A stretch of 32,742 bases of DNA from Verrucomicrobiota bacterium (GCA_030604905.1 JAUVVA010000035.1:1-32742); one strand, 5' to 3'. Counted from the first letter of the stretch, positions 1 to 8,417 are shown. Program-made: numbers and translations. Notes: generated by a model from the letters alone, not told the origin.

Positions 1-1053
1 GAGGAAACGCACCTCGATGCCGGTCTTGAGCGCGAGGGGGAGGAGGCGAAGGGCGGCTTTTTGGCCGGCGTTGTCGCTGTCGAAAAAGCACTCCAGCTCG
101 GAGTGGTAGCGCCGCAGGAGGATGAGTTGCCCCACGGTGATCGAGGTGCCTTGCGGGGCGATGGCGGTCTTGAGCCCGACGGACCAGCAGCGGAGGGCGT
201 CGAGCTGGCCCTCGACCATGACGAAGGGTTTGCCGTCGCCGACGTGGGCGCGGGCGCGGTCGCGGTTGAAGAGCAGGTTGCTCTTGGAGAAGATGGGCGT
301 CTCGGGCGAGTTGACGTATTTGGCCTCGTGCGCGGGGTCGTCCTGCGGGGTGAGGTCGGTCTGGCGGGCGGTGAAGGCGACCACGCGGCCCTGGTGGTCG
401 CGGATCGGGATCATGAGGCGGCCGCGGAAGCGCGGGCGCAGGGCGCCGACGGTGAGGAGCTGGTCCTCGTAGATGAAAAACAGGCCGCACTGGCGGAGCG
501 CGTTTTCCGAGAATTTTTTGCGCATGAGCGCGGCGGCGAGGCCGGACCCGGCGGGGTCGGCGAGGCCGATCATGAACTCCTCGGCGAGCTCTGGCGCGAA
601 GCGGCGCTTCTTCACCCTGTAGTCGCGCATCCAGGCGCCGTGCTCGGAGTTGGCCTTAAAAGCTTGGTGGAGGTGCTCGGTGGCAAACTCGTGCAGGTCG
701 AAGAGCTCCTGACGCAGGGAACGCTCCTCGCGGGAGGGACCGCCGCCGCCCTCCTCGTATTCGAGCGGGACGTTGAAGCGCTGGGCGAGGGCCTCGACGG
801 CCTCGGTGAAGTTGAGCCCCTCGGTTTCTTGGACGAAGGAGAAGATGTCGCCCGATTTGCCGCAGCCGAAGCACTTGTAGAAACCCTTGGCGGAGTCGAA
901 GTGGAAGGAGGGCGTCTTCTCCTGGTGGAAGGGGCAGAGGGCCTTGAAGCGGTTGCCGCCGGCGCGACGAGGCGTGGCCACGCGGGAGATCACGTCCACG
1001 ATGTTGATGCGCAGTTTCAGGTCCTGTTTGCAGCTTTCCTTGAGGCGCGGCAT
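1..1053 (-). CDS. dnaG: DNA primase DnaG, 5' part (C-terminus beyond window)
   Basis: DnaG makes the RNA primers for chromosome replication. The minus strand reads open from an ATG at 1053 to the window edge, giving 351 residues; full-length members are about 600. The N-terminal CHC2 zinc finger is clear: C40-x2-H43, then C61-x2-C64, around CPFHQEKTPSF and FYKCFGCGKSGD. The RNA-polymerase core follows, with GRLMIPIRDHQGRVVAFTAR at about 211-230. The TOPRIM domain shows its acidic residue in VEGQLDALR (E281) and its DxD in FFDSDNAGQ (D325, D327). The DnaB-binding C-terminus is outside the window. The start is divergent from the gene at 1111, so both promoters must share the 57-bp gap. The identity is secure; only the truncation limits the entry. 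Confidence 0.96.
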   Translation of the reverse strand, partial: MPRLKESCKQDLKLRINIVDVISRVATPRRAGGNRFKALCPFHQEKTPSFHFDSAKGFYKCFGCGKSGDIFSFVQETEGLNFTEAVEALAQRFNVPLEYEEGGGGPSREERSLRQELFDLHEFATEHLHQAFKANSEHGAWMRDYRVKKRRFAPELAEEFMIGLADPAGSGLAAALMRKKFSENALRQCGLFFIYEDQLLTVGALRPRFRGRLMIPIRDHQGRVVAFTARQTDLTPQDDPAHEAKYVNSPETPIFSKSNLLFNRDRARAHVGDGKPFVMVEGQLDALRCWSVGLKTAIAPQGTSITVGQLILLRRYHSELECFFDSDNAGQKAALRLLPLALKTGIEVRFL

Positions 1054-1110
1054 CGAGCGGGCGGGTTTGCACTTTCGGCCCGGGCTCTGCTCTGTCAAGG
1101 GTTCCGCCCC

Positions 1111-2238
1111 ATGTCGCTCCGCGCGTTTTTCACCTGCTTGGTCTTGCTGGGTTTTGCCCTGCCTTTGGCGCGGGCGCAGGCGCCGGCCTCGGGAGTGGCG
1201 GTGCTGCCCTCGGCGCTGTGGGAGGTGCGCTTTCCGGCCGCGGCCGAGGCGGGCGCGGGCGTGGCGCGCGGGGCGGAGGCGGAGCGCTACGCCGAGGCGG
1301 TGGAGGCCTTGATCCAGGCCTTTGAGAAAAAAATCGGGCAGCGGCTCGCGCCGGGCGAAAAGGGTCGGGTAGGTCTGAAAATCTACGCGGAGTCGGGCGC
1401 GGGCCTGTCGACGCCGAAGCCGCTGGTGCGCGCGGTGATCGCGGCGCTGGTGCGGCGGGGCTACGAGCGGGAGAACATCTTTCTCGTCGGGCTGAACCAG
1501 TTTCGCCTGCGCATGACGGGCTTTTTGCCCACCGACCCGCGGGCGACGCCGCCCTTCGACGGGCATCCTTTTTTCGTGTTGGAGTCGGGGCGCTATTACG
1601 ACCCGGTGTGGTTTTACGACAGTCCGCTGCCCTCGCGTTTCGATCCGATTCTTTCGGGGCGGCAGGACCAGGCGCCGAACTTCGACCTCGACCGTCTCGC
1701 CCCGGCGGATCCCACGCTGAAGATCGACGTCGACGCGGACCGGAAGAGTTTTTTGGCGACGCCGCTGTTTCTCGACGCGGATTTCTGGATCAACCTGCCG
1801 GTCTACACCGATCACGAGTCGCTGGGGGTGAACGGGGCCCTGGCCAACGCCACGCTTTGGAACGCGTCCAACACCAACCGGTTTTTCCGCAGCTCGCGCA
1901 GCGCGCCGGCGGCGGTGGCGGAGATGGCGGCGATCCCGGAGCTGCGGCAGACCTGGGCCTTCACGCTGGTCTCGCTCGCGCGCTGGCAGTTCGTGGGCGG
2001 GCCGGCCTTCAACTCGCTCTACACCCGCGGCGAGCCGGCGCTCTGGCTGGGCACGGACCCGGTGTGGATGGACGCGCTGATGCTGGAGCGGATCAACGCG
2101 GCGCGGCGCGCGGCGGGTTTTCAGCCGGTGTCGGACATGATCCGCACGCTCGAGTTTGCCGAGACCCTCGGGGTGGGACGCCGCTCGCGGGCGGAGCCGA
2201 CGCGCATCGAGGTGGGCGGCGCGGCGCCGCGGCCTTGA
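1111..2238 (+). CDS. Exported DUF362-like protein
   Basis: A 375-residue protein with a signal peptide (residues 1-23, ending ARAQ). The frame is open far upstream, but that part is antisense to dnaG, so the ATG at 1111 just before the signal peptide was chosen. Residues 86-128 (GRVGLKIYAESGAGLSTPKP and the following helix) and 215-255 (FLDADFWINLPVYTDHESLG, then NGALANATLW) match the DUF362 layout: a VLIKxN-type strand, a P-x-L-V-R-A helix, and a later block resembling INLPKLKTH. The ferredoxin cysteines found in some DUF362 proteins are not seen. Family members are of unknown function, some with redox partners. The protein is probably periplasmic. It is the first of three plus-strand genes for exported proteins, 122 bp ahead of a protease gene. 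The family call is by motif only. Confidence 0.7.
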   Translation: MSLRAFFTCLVLLGFALPLARAQAPASGVAVLPSALWEVRFPAAAEAGAGVARGAEAERYAEAVEALIQAFEKKIGQRLAPGEKGRVGLKIYAESGAGLSTPKPLVRAVIAALVRRGYERENIFLVGLNQFRLRMTGFLPTDPRATPPFDGHPFFVLESGRYYDPVWFYDSPLPSRFDPILSGRQDQAPNFDLDRLAPADPTLKIDVDADRKSFLATPLFLDADFWINLPVYTDHESLGVNGALANATLWNASNTNRFFRSSRSAPAAVAEMAAIPELRQTWAFTLVSLARWQFVGGPAFNSLYTRGEPALWLGTDPVWMDALMLERINAARRAAGFQPVSDMIRTLEFAETLGVGRRSRAEPTRIEVGGAAPRP

Positions 2239-2360
2239 GCCGAGGCTGCGGGCGAGGGGGCGGCCGGGCGGGGGGGAGGGGCTTCGCGCACTTTCTCCGG
2301 CGGCTCCTCGCCAAGCAGTTGCCATGGGCGGGTCCGTCTCCCCACGATGGCGTTTTACCG

Positions 2361-3404
2361 ATGCCCGTTCGACGTCTCGCAGTCAGCCTTTGGGCGCTCC
2401 TCCTCGCATCCGCCCCCTGCGCCGTGCTGCGGGCGCAACCCAGTGTGGTTGACTTGAAGAGCGGCGCGCAGCTTCGCGCCGAGGTGCTGGCGGAGCGGCC
2501 GGACCGGATCGTGGTCGATCTCGGCTTCACGGTGCTCTCCATCCCGCGCGAGGAGATCGATCGGGTGAGCGCGCCCGGCGAGGCGACGGCGGAGGCGCTC
2601 GATATCACGCCGGTCGGGCAGCTTTTCCGCACGGTGCTCAACCCGGCGCTCCTGCCCGTGCAGGCCAACGTGGAACGCGTGGGCGGGGCGGTCGTGCTCG
2701 TGCAGTCGCCCACCGGGCTCGGGTCGGGCTTCATCATTCACCCGGACGGCTACGTGGTCACCAATCATCATGTCGTGGCCGGCGAGACGGAGCTGAGCGT
2801 GACGCGTTTCGTGCGCGCCGCCGGCGAGCTCGAGCGCGTGCGGCACCAACGCGTGCGTATCGTCGCCCTCGATCCTCGCGCGGATCTCGCGCTCCTGCGG
2901 ATCGAGGATACGCGCGGGGTCGCGGCGTTTCCCACCGTGCCCATCGGCGACTCGCTCTCCCTGGAGGAAGGCCAGGGCGTCTTCGCCATCGGCAGCCCGC
3001 TGGGTCTGGACCGCACGGTGTCGCAGGGCATCGTCTCCTCGCGCAACCGGCTCCTCGACGGCCAGCTCTACATTCAGACGACGACCCAGATCAATCCCGG
3101 CAACTCCGGCGGACCGCTCTTCAATCTTCGCGGCGAGGTGGTCGGGGTGAACAACATGAAGGCCATGGCGATCGGCATCGAGGGCCTCAACTTCGCCATT
3201 CCCGCCTCCGTCCTGAAAAACTTTCTGCGCAACCGCGACGCCTTCGCCTTCGACCCGCGCAGTCCCAACGCCGGCTTTCGTTACAACGCGCCGCCGCGTC
3301 CGGTCGTCACCGGCGGTGTCGAAGCGGCTGGCGGCGCCGACGCGCCCGGTCCGGTCGGTGCGCTCACGCCCTCCGCACCCTCCGCGTCGGCGGCCGCGCC
3401 TTGA
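2361..3404 (+). CDS. Trypsin-like (HtrA/S1C-type) serine protease without PDZ
   Basis: A predicted exported serine endoprotease of 347 residues. The signal peptide is residues 1-26 (ending VLRAQ), which fixes the ATG at 2361. The catalytic triad is readable: H137 in GYVVTNHHVVAGE, D175 in DPRADLALLRIE, and S249 in QINPGNSGGPLFN. The oxyanion-loop context, and GLNFAIPAS after it, are typical of HtrA/DegP. A segment at about 30-100 before the protease domain (DLKSGAQLRAEVL, then LSIPREEIDRVSAPG) looks like a small beta domain acting on a membrane or cell-wall partner; this is an inference. After about residue 300 there is only a Pro/Ala-rich tail, so the PDZ domains of DegP/DegS are absent. That suggests no PDZ-gated activation. 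The next gene begins 68 bp downstream and may be co-transcribed. Confidence 0.9.
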   Translation: MPVRRLAVSLWALLLASAPCAVLRAQPSVVDLKSGAQLRAEVLAERPDRIVVDLGFTVLSIPREEIDRVSAPGEATAEALDITPVGQLFRTVLNPALLPVQANVERVGGAVVLVQSPTGLGSGFIIHPDGYVVTNHHVVAGETELSVTRFVRAAGELERVRHQRVRIVALDPRADLALLRIEDTRGVAAFPTVPIGDSLSLEEGQGVFAIGSPLGLDRTVSQGIVSSRNRLLDGQLYIQTTTQINPGNSGGPLFNLRGEVVGVNNMKAMAIGIEGLNFAIPASVLKNFLRNRDAFAFDPRSPNAGFRYNAPPRPVVTGGVEAAGGADAPGPVGALTPSAPSASAAAP

Positions 3405-3472
3405 GGGGCGTCGCCTCGTATCCACCCGGCCCGCGCAAGCGTCTCTCGTCGTTTCGCCTCCTTCTTTTTCTC

Positions 3473-5284
3473 ATGCCCAAACTCCGCCCGCTCGCTCCCG
3501 TCTTCGCCCTTGCCACCTGTGCCGCCTGGTTGGCGCCGCTCCCCGTCGCGCAGGCGGCCGAGCCCGCGCTGGAGCGTCTGGTCGGCGCCGATGCCGCCTT
3601 GGTGCTTACGCTCGCCGACGTGCCCGCTCTGCGCGCCCGCTTCGCGGCTTCCCCGAGCGGCCGGGCTTGGTCCGACCCGGACATCGCGCGCTTCGTGGCG
3701 CCCCTCTTCGCCCACCCGAACTACAAGCGCATGGTCGAGACGGTGAAGCAGGAGACGGGGCACTCCCCGGAGGAGTTGCTCGCCCTGGCTTCCGGGGACC
3801 TGCTTCTCGCCGTGCCCGCCGGGTCGCTCAAGATGGGCGGGGGCAAGTTTGACGGCGCCCTGCTGCTCGCCCTCGAGGTCGGGGACAACGAGGCGAAAAT
3901 CCGCGAGCTGCTCGAGCGGCATCAGGCCAAGGCCAAGGAGTCCGGCGCCTACACGGACAGCACGGAGGACTACAACGGCGTCACGCTGCACCGCGTGCGC
4001 CCGGCCGCCGCCTCCGCCACCGAGGAGGAGGCCGCGCGCGCGCTCCACTGGGCGCTGCACGAGGGGCGCTGGTTCATCGGCAGCACGCGCGAGACCGTGA
4101 CGGCCGCCCTCGACGCGCTCGCCGCCGGAGGCCTCGCCGAGTCGCTCTCCACCTCGCCCCGTCACCGCGCCGTGCTCGACCGCGGCGAGGGCCGTCCCGA
4201 CTACGCCGCCTATGTGGATTTTCAGGCGGTTTATCCGCTGCTGGTCGCCTCCCTGGAAGCCGCGCGCGATCCGGCCCAGCCGCCCAACATGCTTGGCATC
4301 GAGCCGCTCAACGTGATCAAGGCGCTCGGGCTCGATGCGCTCGGCATGGTCTCCACCACCGGCACCTTCGCCGCCGATGGGTCCGGCTCGAGCGACATCG
4401 TGCTCAGCTACCAGGAGGCGCGCGGCGTGGTGAACCTGCTCTCCTACCGCGACGGCCCGGTGGCGCGTCCGGACTGGGTGCCGGCGTCCTGGATCAACGT
4501 CTCCTCGCAAAACTATTCCGTGGCGGACTTCTACGCGGAGCTTGAGCGCATCCTCGACCGGATCAGCCCGATGGTGGCCGGGATGGCGATGGGCCAGATC
4601 AAGGGCTTCGACCGCCAGCTCGGGATCAACCTCAAACGCGACCTGATCGAGAACCTCGGGCCGGCCTTCATCAGCGGCGTGGTGCCTCCCGCCGGGTCCT
4701 CGCCGAGCCAGCCGCCGCCCTACGACGAGATGGAACAGTTTTTCGCCATCGGTCTGGCCGACGCCGCCGCGTTTGAGCGGACCTTGGAGGCGCTGAAGGG
4801 GCGCTTCTTCCCGCCCGCGGGCGGCCCGCTCGAGACGCGCGAGTATCTCGAACGCAAGCTGCACGTTTTCACCCCGCCGATGCCGGGGGCCAAACCCTTC
4901 GCCTACTCGATCACCGATGGCTGGCTGCTCTTCTCCATGGGCTCGCCGGGCCCTCTCGAAGCCGTGCTCCAGGCGATGCACAATCCGGAGGGCACGAGTT
5001 CCTTCTGGGCGCGCGAGGACGTGCGCGCCGCGCTCGACCGCACGCCCGGCTCGGCCTTCAGCGTGCAGTTCGTCGATCTGCGCGCGCTCTTCGCCTCGGT
5101 CTCGGCCTTGCTGGCCAAGAACCAGGCCGAGCGCGGCGGCGAGGCGCCCGTGCTGGTGGATGGCGGCGCGGTGCCGAGCGTCGAGGCCTTCGCGCGATAC
5201 TACTCCTACGTCGTCACCCACGGCGAGCGCGGCTCGCGGACCTTGTCGTTGAAGAGCGTGACGCCGGCGCAGCCCGCGCCCTGA
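3473..5284 (+). CDS. Exported DUF3352-like protein of unknown function
   Basis: A 603-residue protein with a signal peptide (about residues 1-28, ending AQAAEP). No enzymatic motif is visible. The N-terminus (LVGADAALVLTLADVPALRA, then RFAASPSGRAWSDPDIARF) resembles DUF3352-type proteins, which open with 'the level of x must be tolerable, damping y' style alpha/beta repeats: a hydrophobic strand followed by a helix ending in SPxGRxWxDP. Related blocks recur (ALHEGRWFIGSTRETVTAAL at about 195-220, SITDGWLLFSMGSPGPLEA at about 480-500), so it is probably built from repeated domains. It sits directly after an exported protease on the same strand; a substrate or partner relation is only a guess. 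The start at 3473 is set by the signal peptide. No strong ribosome-binding site precedes it, only a pyrimidine-rich stretch. Confidence 0.6.
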   Translation: MPKLRPLAPVFALATCAAWLAPLPVAQAAEPALERLVGADAALVLTLADVPALRARFAASPSGRAWSDPDIARFVAPLFAHPNYKRMVETVKQETGHSPEELLALASGDLLLAVPAGSLKMGGGKFDGALLLALEVGDNEAKIRELLERHQAKAKESGAYTDSTEDYNGVTLHRVRPAAASATEEEAARALHWALHEGRWFIGSTRETVTAALDALAAGGLAESLSTSPRHRAVLDRGEGRPDYAAYVDFQAVYPLLVASLEAARDPAQPPNMLGIEPLNVIKALGLDALGMVSTTGTFAADGSGSSDIVLSYQEARGVVNLLSYRDGPVARPDWVPASWINVSSQNYSVADFYAELERILDRISPMVAGMAMGQIKGFDRQLGINLKRDLIENLGPAFISGVVPPAGSSPSQPPPYDEMEQFFAIGLADAAAFERTLEALKGRFFPPAGGPLETREYLERKLHVFTPPMPGAKPFAYSITDGWLLFSMGSPGPLEAVLQAMHNPEGTSSFWAREDVRAALDRTPGSAFSVQFVDLRALFASVSALLAKNQAERGGEAPVLVDGGAVPSVEAFARYYSYVVTHGERGSRTLSLKSVTPAQPAP

Positions 5285-5329
5285 GCGGCGCCGGGCGGCT
5301 CGCCGCCGCTCGAGGAGCTTTCTTCACCG

Positions 5330-5498
5330 TAGGTCCTGTCACCGAAGTGACTTGAGTAAATGCGGTCAGAGAATGGCCGCAAAAAGGCGCAAGAGGCGCA
5401 AAAAAAGCAGAGTTGCCGGAGCTTTGGATTGATTTTGCGACTTCTGCGCCTCTTTGCGGCCAATTAATTCTTAAAGAGACTTCGATGACGGGACACTA
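5330..5498. mobile_element. MITE-like palindromic element with TA ends
   Basis: About 169 bp of AT-richer sequence fill most of the gap between two convergent genes. The ends are imperfect inverted repeats: TAGGTCCTGTCACCGAAGTG from 5330, and TAGTGTCCCGTCATCGAAGT read inward from 5498 on the other strand, about 17 of 20 matching with one gap. A second inner pair is GGCCGCAAAAAGGCGCAAG at 5375 and its near complement ending at 5461. The whole piece can fold into one long hairpin with a loop near 5401-5440. There is no open reading frame. Both ends begin with TA, as expected for Tc1/mariner-IS630-type non-autonomous elements, but the parent transposase is not in the window. It ends 2 bp before the stop codon of the kinase gene at 5501 and may also act as its 3' hairpin. 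Confidence 0.6.
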
Positions 5499-5500
5499 GC

Positions 5501-7138
5501 CTAGCGGCGGCCTTCGCGGAAGATGCCGTAGACGACGTAGATGGCGATGAGGGCGGCGAGCACGTAGCCGACGACGCTGAGGACGTTGACCACGCCGCCC
5601 TTGGCCGCGACGATGAGCGAGCTGCCGATCACGAGGCAGCCGCTGATGAAGCCGAGGGCGATGCGGTTGGCGGAGGTCTTGAGGGCGTCGTCGACGTCGT
5701 CGAGGCCCTGGTGCTGGAACTTGATCGTGAGCTCGTCGTGCTCGATGCGGCGGATGATGCGGTGGATCTCGGCCGGGAGGTCGCGGAGGCTGCCGAGGGT
5801 GCTGCGCAGCATGGCGCGGGTGTCGCGCAGGACGGCGCGCGGGCCGGTGCGCTCCTTTTGCAGGGCCACGATCACGGGCCGGGCGGCGCGTTTGAGGTCG
5901 AAGCCGGGGTCGAGCGTGCTGGAGACCTCCTCGATCGAGAGCACGGCCTTGGCCATGAGCGAGTAGTCGCTTGTAATGGAAATCCCATTACGGCCGAAGA
6001 TGAAGAGGAGCTTCAGCATGGCGCGGCCGACGTTTTCCTGGCCGATGGCGCCGTTGAAGTCCTCGCGCAGGGCGAGGGTGACGTCGCGCTCCATGGCGCG
6101 GAGGTCGGCGCGACCGGCGGGGCTGCCGAGATCGGCGGCGATCTGCACGATGCGCTCGGCGTCCTGCTCGACGGCGGCGAGGAAGAGGTCGGCGAGGCCG
6201 TGGCGGAGGCGGCGGGTGAGGTGGCCGGCCAGGCCCCAGTCGAGGAAGCAGAGGCGGCCGTCGGGGGTGACGAGCACGTTGCCGGCGTGGGGATCGGCGT
6301 GGAAAAAGCCCGCCACGAGGACCTGGTGGAAGAGCGAGGCGGCGCCGGCGCGGGCGAGGTTTTGCGCGGTCTCGGGCGGCAGGCCGGCGGCGTCGACGGG
6401 TTTGCCGACGATGCGCTGCATGACGAGCACGTGGGGCGTGCAAAACTCGTCGATGATGGCGGGGGCGAAGACCGCGCCGGGGTCGGGGTTGGTGGCGGTG
6501 AAGAAGCGCTGGTTGCGCGCCTCGTGGGTGAAGTCGAGCTCGCGGAGCACGCCGGCCGCGACCTCCTCGACCACGGAGGGCAGGTCGTAGGGCTGGAGGC
6601 TGCTGACGCGGGCGTGGAGCTGGCCGGCGAAAAAGGCGATCAGGGTGAGGTCGGTCTCGACCACGCGGCGCAGGCCGGGGCGCTGCACCTTGACGGCGAC
6701 CTCGCGGCCGTCACGCAGCGTGGCGAAGTAGACCTGGGCGAGGGAGGCGGAGGCGACGGGCTTCTCGTCAAACTCGGAGAAGATGTCGGCGAGGGGCGCA
6801 TCGAAGGCCTCCTCGATGACGGGGCGCATCTCCGCGAAGGGGAGGGGGGCGACGGAGCTGCGAAGTTTGCGCAGCTCGATGATGAGGGCGGGCGGCAGGG
6901 CGTCGGGCCGCATGCTCATGAGCTGGCCGGCCTTGATGAAGGCGGGGCCGAGCTCCTCGAGCGCCTCGCGGATGCGCACGTAGGCGGGGCGGCGGACGGA
7001 GGGGCGGGGAATGAAGCGCTGCCAAAAACCGGGCGGCAGCTCGATCTGATCCAGCATCTCGCCGAAGCCGGATCGGGCGGCGACGGCGATGATCTCTTTC
7101 GCGCGGACGGCGTGGGTGACGAGGGCGAAGGGGGTCAA
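5501..7138 (-). CDS. UbiB/AarF (ABC1/ADCK) family atypical kinase
   Basis: A 545-residue member of the UbiB family. These are membrane-bound kinase-like ATPases needed for ubiquinone or related prenyl-lipid metabolism in other bacteria. Visible motifs: the family-defining KxGQ (K69-A-G-Q72 in GPAFIKAGQLMSMRPDALPP), the alanine-rich loop ASASLAQVYFA at about 129-139, the ATP-site lysine K150 in VAVKVQRPG, the catalytic HADPHAGNVLV (280-290), and the metal-binding FLDWGLAG (D300). Two C-terminal membrane helices (about 495-540) are also typical. The only in-frame start near the family's usual N-terminus is TTG at 7138; the first ATG is codon 28. A heptamer array begins 2 bp upstream of this TTG and closes the frame. 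A phasin-like gene lies upstream on the same strand, an arrangement often seen for this family. Its quinone role in this organism is inferred. Confidence 0.92.
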   Translation of the reverse strand: MTPFALVTHAVRAKEIIAVAARSGFGEMLDQIELPPGFWQRFIPRPSVRRPAYVRIREALEELGPAFIKAGQLMSMRPDALPPALIIELRKLRSSVAPLPFAEMRPVIEEAFDAPLADIFSEFDEKPVASASLAQVYFATLRDGREVAVKVQRPGLRRVVETDLTLIAFFAGQLHARVSSLQPYDLPSVVEEVAAGVLRELDFTHEARNQRFFTATNPDPGAVFAPAIIDEFCTPHVLVMQRIVGKPVDAAGLPPETAQNLARAGAASLFHQVLVAGFFHADPHAGNVLVTPDGRLCFLDWGLAGHLTRRLRHGLADLFLAAVEQDAERIVQIAADLGSPAGRADLRAMERDVTLALREDFNGAIGQENVGRAMLKLLFIFGRNGISITSDYSLMAKAVLSIEEVSSTLDPGFDLKRAARPVIVALQKERTGPRAVLRDTRAMLRSTLGSLRDLPAEIHRIIRRIEHDELTIKFQHQGLDDVDDALKTSANRIALGFISGCLVIGSSLIVAAKGGVVNVLSVVGYVLAALIAIYVVYGIFREGRR

Positions 7139-7140
7139 GA

Positions 7141-7224
7141 GCTGGGAGCTGGCGGCTAGGTGCTAGGGGCTAGGGACTAGGAGCTAGGAGCTAGAGACTA
7201 GGAGCTAGGGGCTAGGAACTAGAC
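7141..7224. repeat. GCTAGGR heptamer tandem array (12 units)
   Basis: Twelve consecutive 7-bp units, GCTAGGG, GCTAGGA, ACTAGGA and close variants, fill the space between two minus-strand genes. The array ends at the stop codon of the phasin-like gene and begins 2 bp from the TTG start of the kinase gene. It is rich in CTAG, a tetramer usually rare in bacteria. The first two units (7141-7154) are degenerate GCTGGNN copies. Confidence 0.85.
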
Positions 7225-7553
7225 TAGGGCTCGCCGTTGCGGGTGGGGGGAGTGGCGGCGGCGGAGGCGGCGATCTCAAGGGCGGTGACCCGGGCCTCGA
7301 GGGCGGCGAGGCGGGCGGTGACAGCGGAGTCGTGCCGGTTGAAGAGCTCGGAGGCCTTGGCGGAGGCTTGGGAACTCATTTCTTCGAATTCACGGCGGCC
7401 GCGCTCGGCGATCTTCTCGGCGATGATGCGGGCGTCGTCAGCCTTTAGTTTGCCTTGGCGCACGTAGTCATCGAGGGCGTCCTGCACTTTTTCCTTGGTG
7501 ACGACCGCGGCGCCAACGCCCGCGAGGAGGGTTTTTTTGATGAGGTCGAACAT
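7224..7553 (-). CDS. Phasin-like / PHA-granule-associated small protein
   Basis: A 109-residue protein starting at the ATG at 7553 (MFDLIKKTLLAGVGAAVVTK). It has a short hydrophobic N-terminal helix, then DALDDYVRQGKLKADDARII, then a coiled coil with heptads ALEARVTALEIAASA at about 83-97. This layout matches phasin-like proteins of the COG3937 type, polyhydroxyalkanoate granule-associated or regulatory proteins. No PHA synthase or depolymerase is in the window, so a granule role is not supported by context. Such small proteins often precede UbiB/AarF genes, as here. The stop codon lies at the edge of the CTAG heptamer array. It is separated from the upstream lpoB cluster by a terminator at 7721-7752, so it is probably transcribed with the kinase gene only. 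Confidence 0.6.
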   Translation of the reverse strand: MFDLIKKTLLAGVGAAVVTKEKVQDALDDYVRQGKLKADDARIIAEKIAERGRREFEEMSSQASAKASELFNRHDSAVTARLAALEARVTALEIAASAAATPPTRNGEP

Positions 7554-7615
7554 GGGGCGGAGAATAAGTGCAAAGGCCGCGTCGGCAAATGGAAAGGGCC
7601 GCGCCGGAGGCGCGG

Positions 7616-7682
7616 AATGACCAATGACCAATGACCAATGACCAATGACCAATGACCAATGACCAATGACGAATGACGAATG
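7616..7682. repeat. AATGACC heptamer array, locus A (9 units)
   Basis: Seven perfect AATGACC units are followed by two AATGACG units and a partial copy. The array lies in the 226-bp gap between the phasin-like gene and lpoB, in the 5' leader of the former. It is the longest and most regular of six loci with the same unit in this window. Confidence 0.95.
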
Positions 7683-7720
7683 TGCCGAGCGACTGGGGAC
7701 AATGACCGGGAGGGGGGACG

Positions 7721-7752
7721 AAAAAAAGCCCGCGGGCTCGGGGCGCGCGGGC
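7721..7752 (-). terminator. Intrinsic terminator of the lpoB cluster
   Basis: On the minus strand, GCCCGCG and CGCGGGC form a perfect 7-bp stem around an 11-nt loop, followed at once by seven T residues (plus-strand 7721-7727 is seven A). It lies 28-59 bp after the lpoB stop codon, as expected for the end of the five-gene envelope cluster. Confidence 0.8.
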
Positions 7753-7779
7753 GGGGGAGGCGGGCGGGACGGGAGCGTG

Positions 7780-8379
7780 TCACCAACCGACGCTGCTGCG
7801 GCGGCCTTGCTTGGTGATTTGCTGCACATCCTCCCAGACGGCGAGGCCGTCACGGGTGGTGGTGAGGCTGAGCTGGAAGGTGAAGGTGGTCTGCTGGGTG
7901 TTGCCCACGCGCACGCGGTCTTCGAGCAGCTTGCCGGAGAGGGTGTAGAAGGGGAGCACGGTGCGCTGGCGCTCGCCGGACATGAAGGCCTGCATGGAGC
8001 CGACCTCGGCGGCGAGGGGATCCTCGACGCGGCCGTCGGGGCCGAGCGTGGTGGTGGTGATGACCTTGCCGGTGCGGTTGAGGGCGACGCGGATGTTCTT
8101 GGTGAGGAGGTCGGTGTCGACCTGCTGCTGGGTGTTGTTGCGAATGCGCGAGACGGCCATGACGGCGGGCTGCTCGGGGGCGCGCTCAAGGACGCCGGAG
8201 GCGAGCAGCGAGGCGACGAGGCGCTCGGCGGCGTTGTTCCAGTCCTGGATGTTGATGCGGTCGATCGAGACGACGGTCTGCGGCCCTTGCGGGTCGATGT
8301 AGCGGGCGTCGTTTTTGCTGGCGCAGCCGACGAGGAGGAGCGCGGTGGCCGCGGTGGTGGTGGCGAGGGCGAGTTTCAT
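7780..8379 (-). CDS. lpoB: Penicillin-binding protein activator LpoB-family lipoprotein
   Basis: A 199-residue lipoprotein. In E. coli, LpoB is anchored in the outer membrane and activates the peptidoglycan synthase PBP1B across the periplasm. The signal sequence ends in a lipobox, ALLLVGC with C19 as the lipidated residue. The body matches the family closely: YIDPQGPQTVVSIDRINIQD, DWNNAAERLVASLLASGVL, VSRIRNNTQQQVDTDLLTKN, ALNRTGKVITTTTLG, and a C-terminal WEDVQQITKQ. It follows a ycfL homologue on the same strand, the same neighbour pair as in E. coli (ycfL-lpoB). The long flexible linker of E. coli LpoB is absent, as in many members. No PBP1 gene is in the window. It is the last gene of the cluster and is closed by the terminator at 7721-7752. 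Confidence 0.9.
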   Translation of the reverse strand: MKLALATTTAATALLLVGCASKNDARYIDPQGPQTVVSIDRINIQDWNNAAERLVASLLASGVLERAPEQPAVMAVSRIRNNTQQQVDTDLLTKNIRVALNRTGKVITTTTLGPDGRVEDPLAAEVGSMQAFMSGERQRTVLPFYTLSGKLLEDRVRVGNTQQTTFTFQLSLTTTRDGLAVWEDVQQITKQGRRSSVGW

Positions 8380-8417
8380 TTGGAAAGAAGTGAAGACGCG
8401 AGGCGGGAGGGAGTGAT

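Noticed and set aside
61-1110. N-terminal extension of the DUF362-like frame
   Set aside because: This part is antisense to dnaG, whose zinc-finger and TOPRIM motifs are clear. The signal peptide at 1111 marks the real start.
7616-7682. CRISPR-like repeat
   Set aside because: The units are 7 bp and adjacent, with no spacers and no cas genes nearby, so it is a simple tandem repeat.
7468-7786. Small proteins with repeated WSLVIGH units
   Set aside because: They are translations of the heptamer array in the leader of the phasin-like gene, with no start context or conserved domain.
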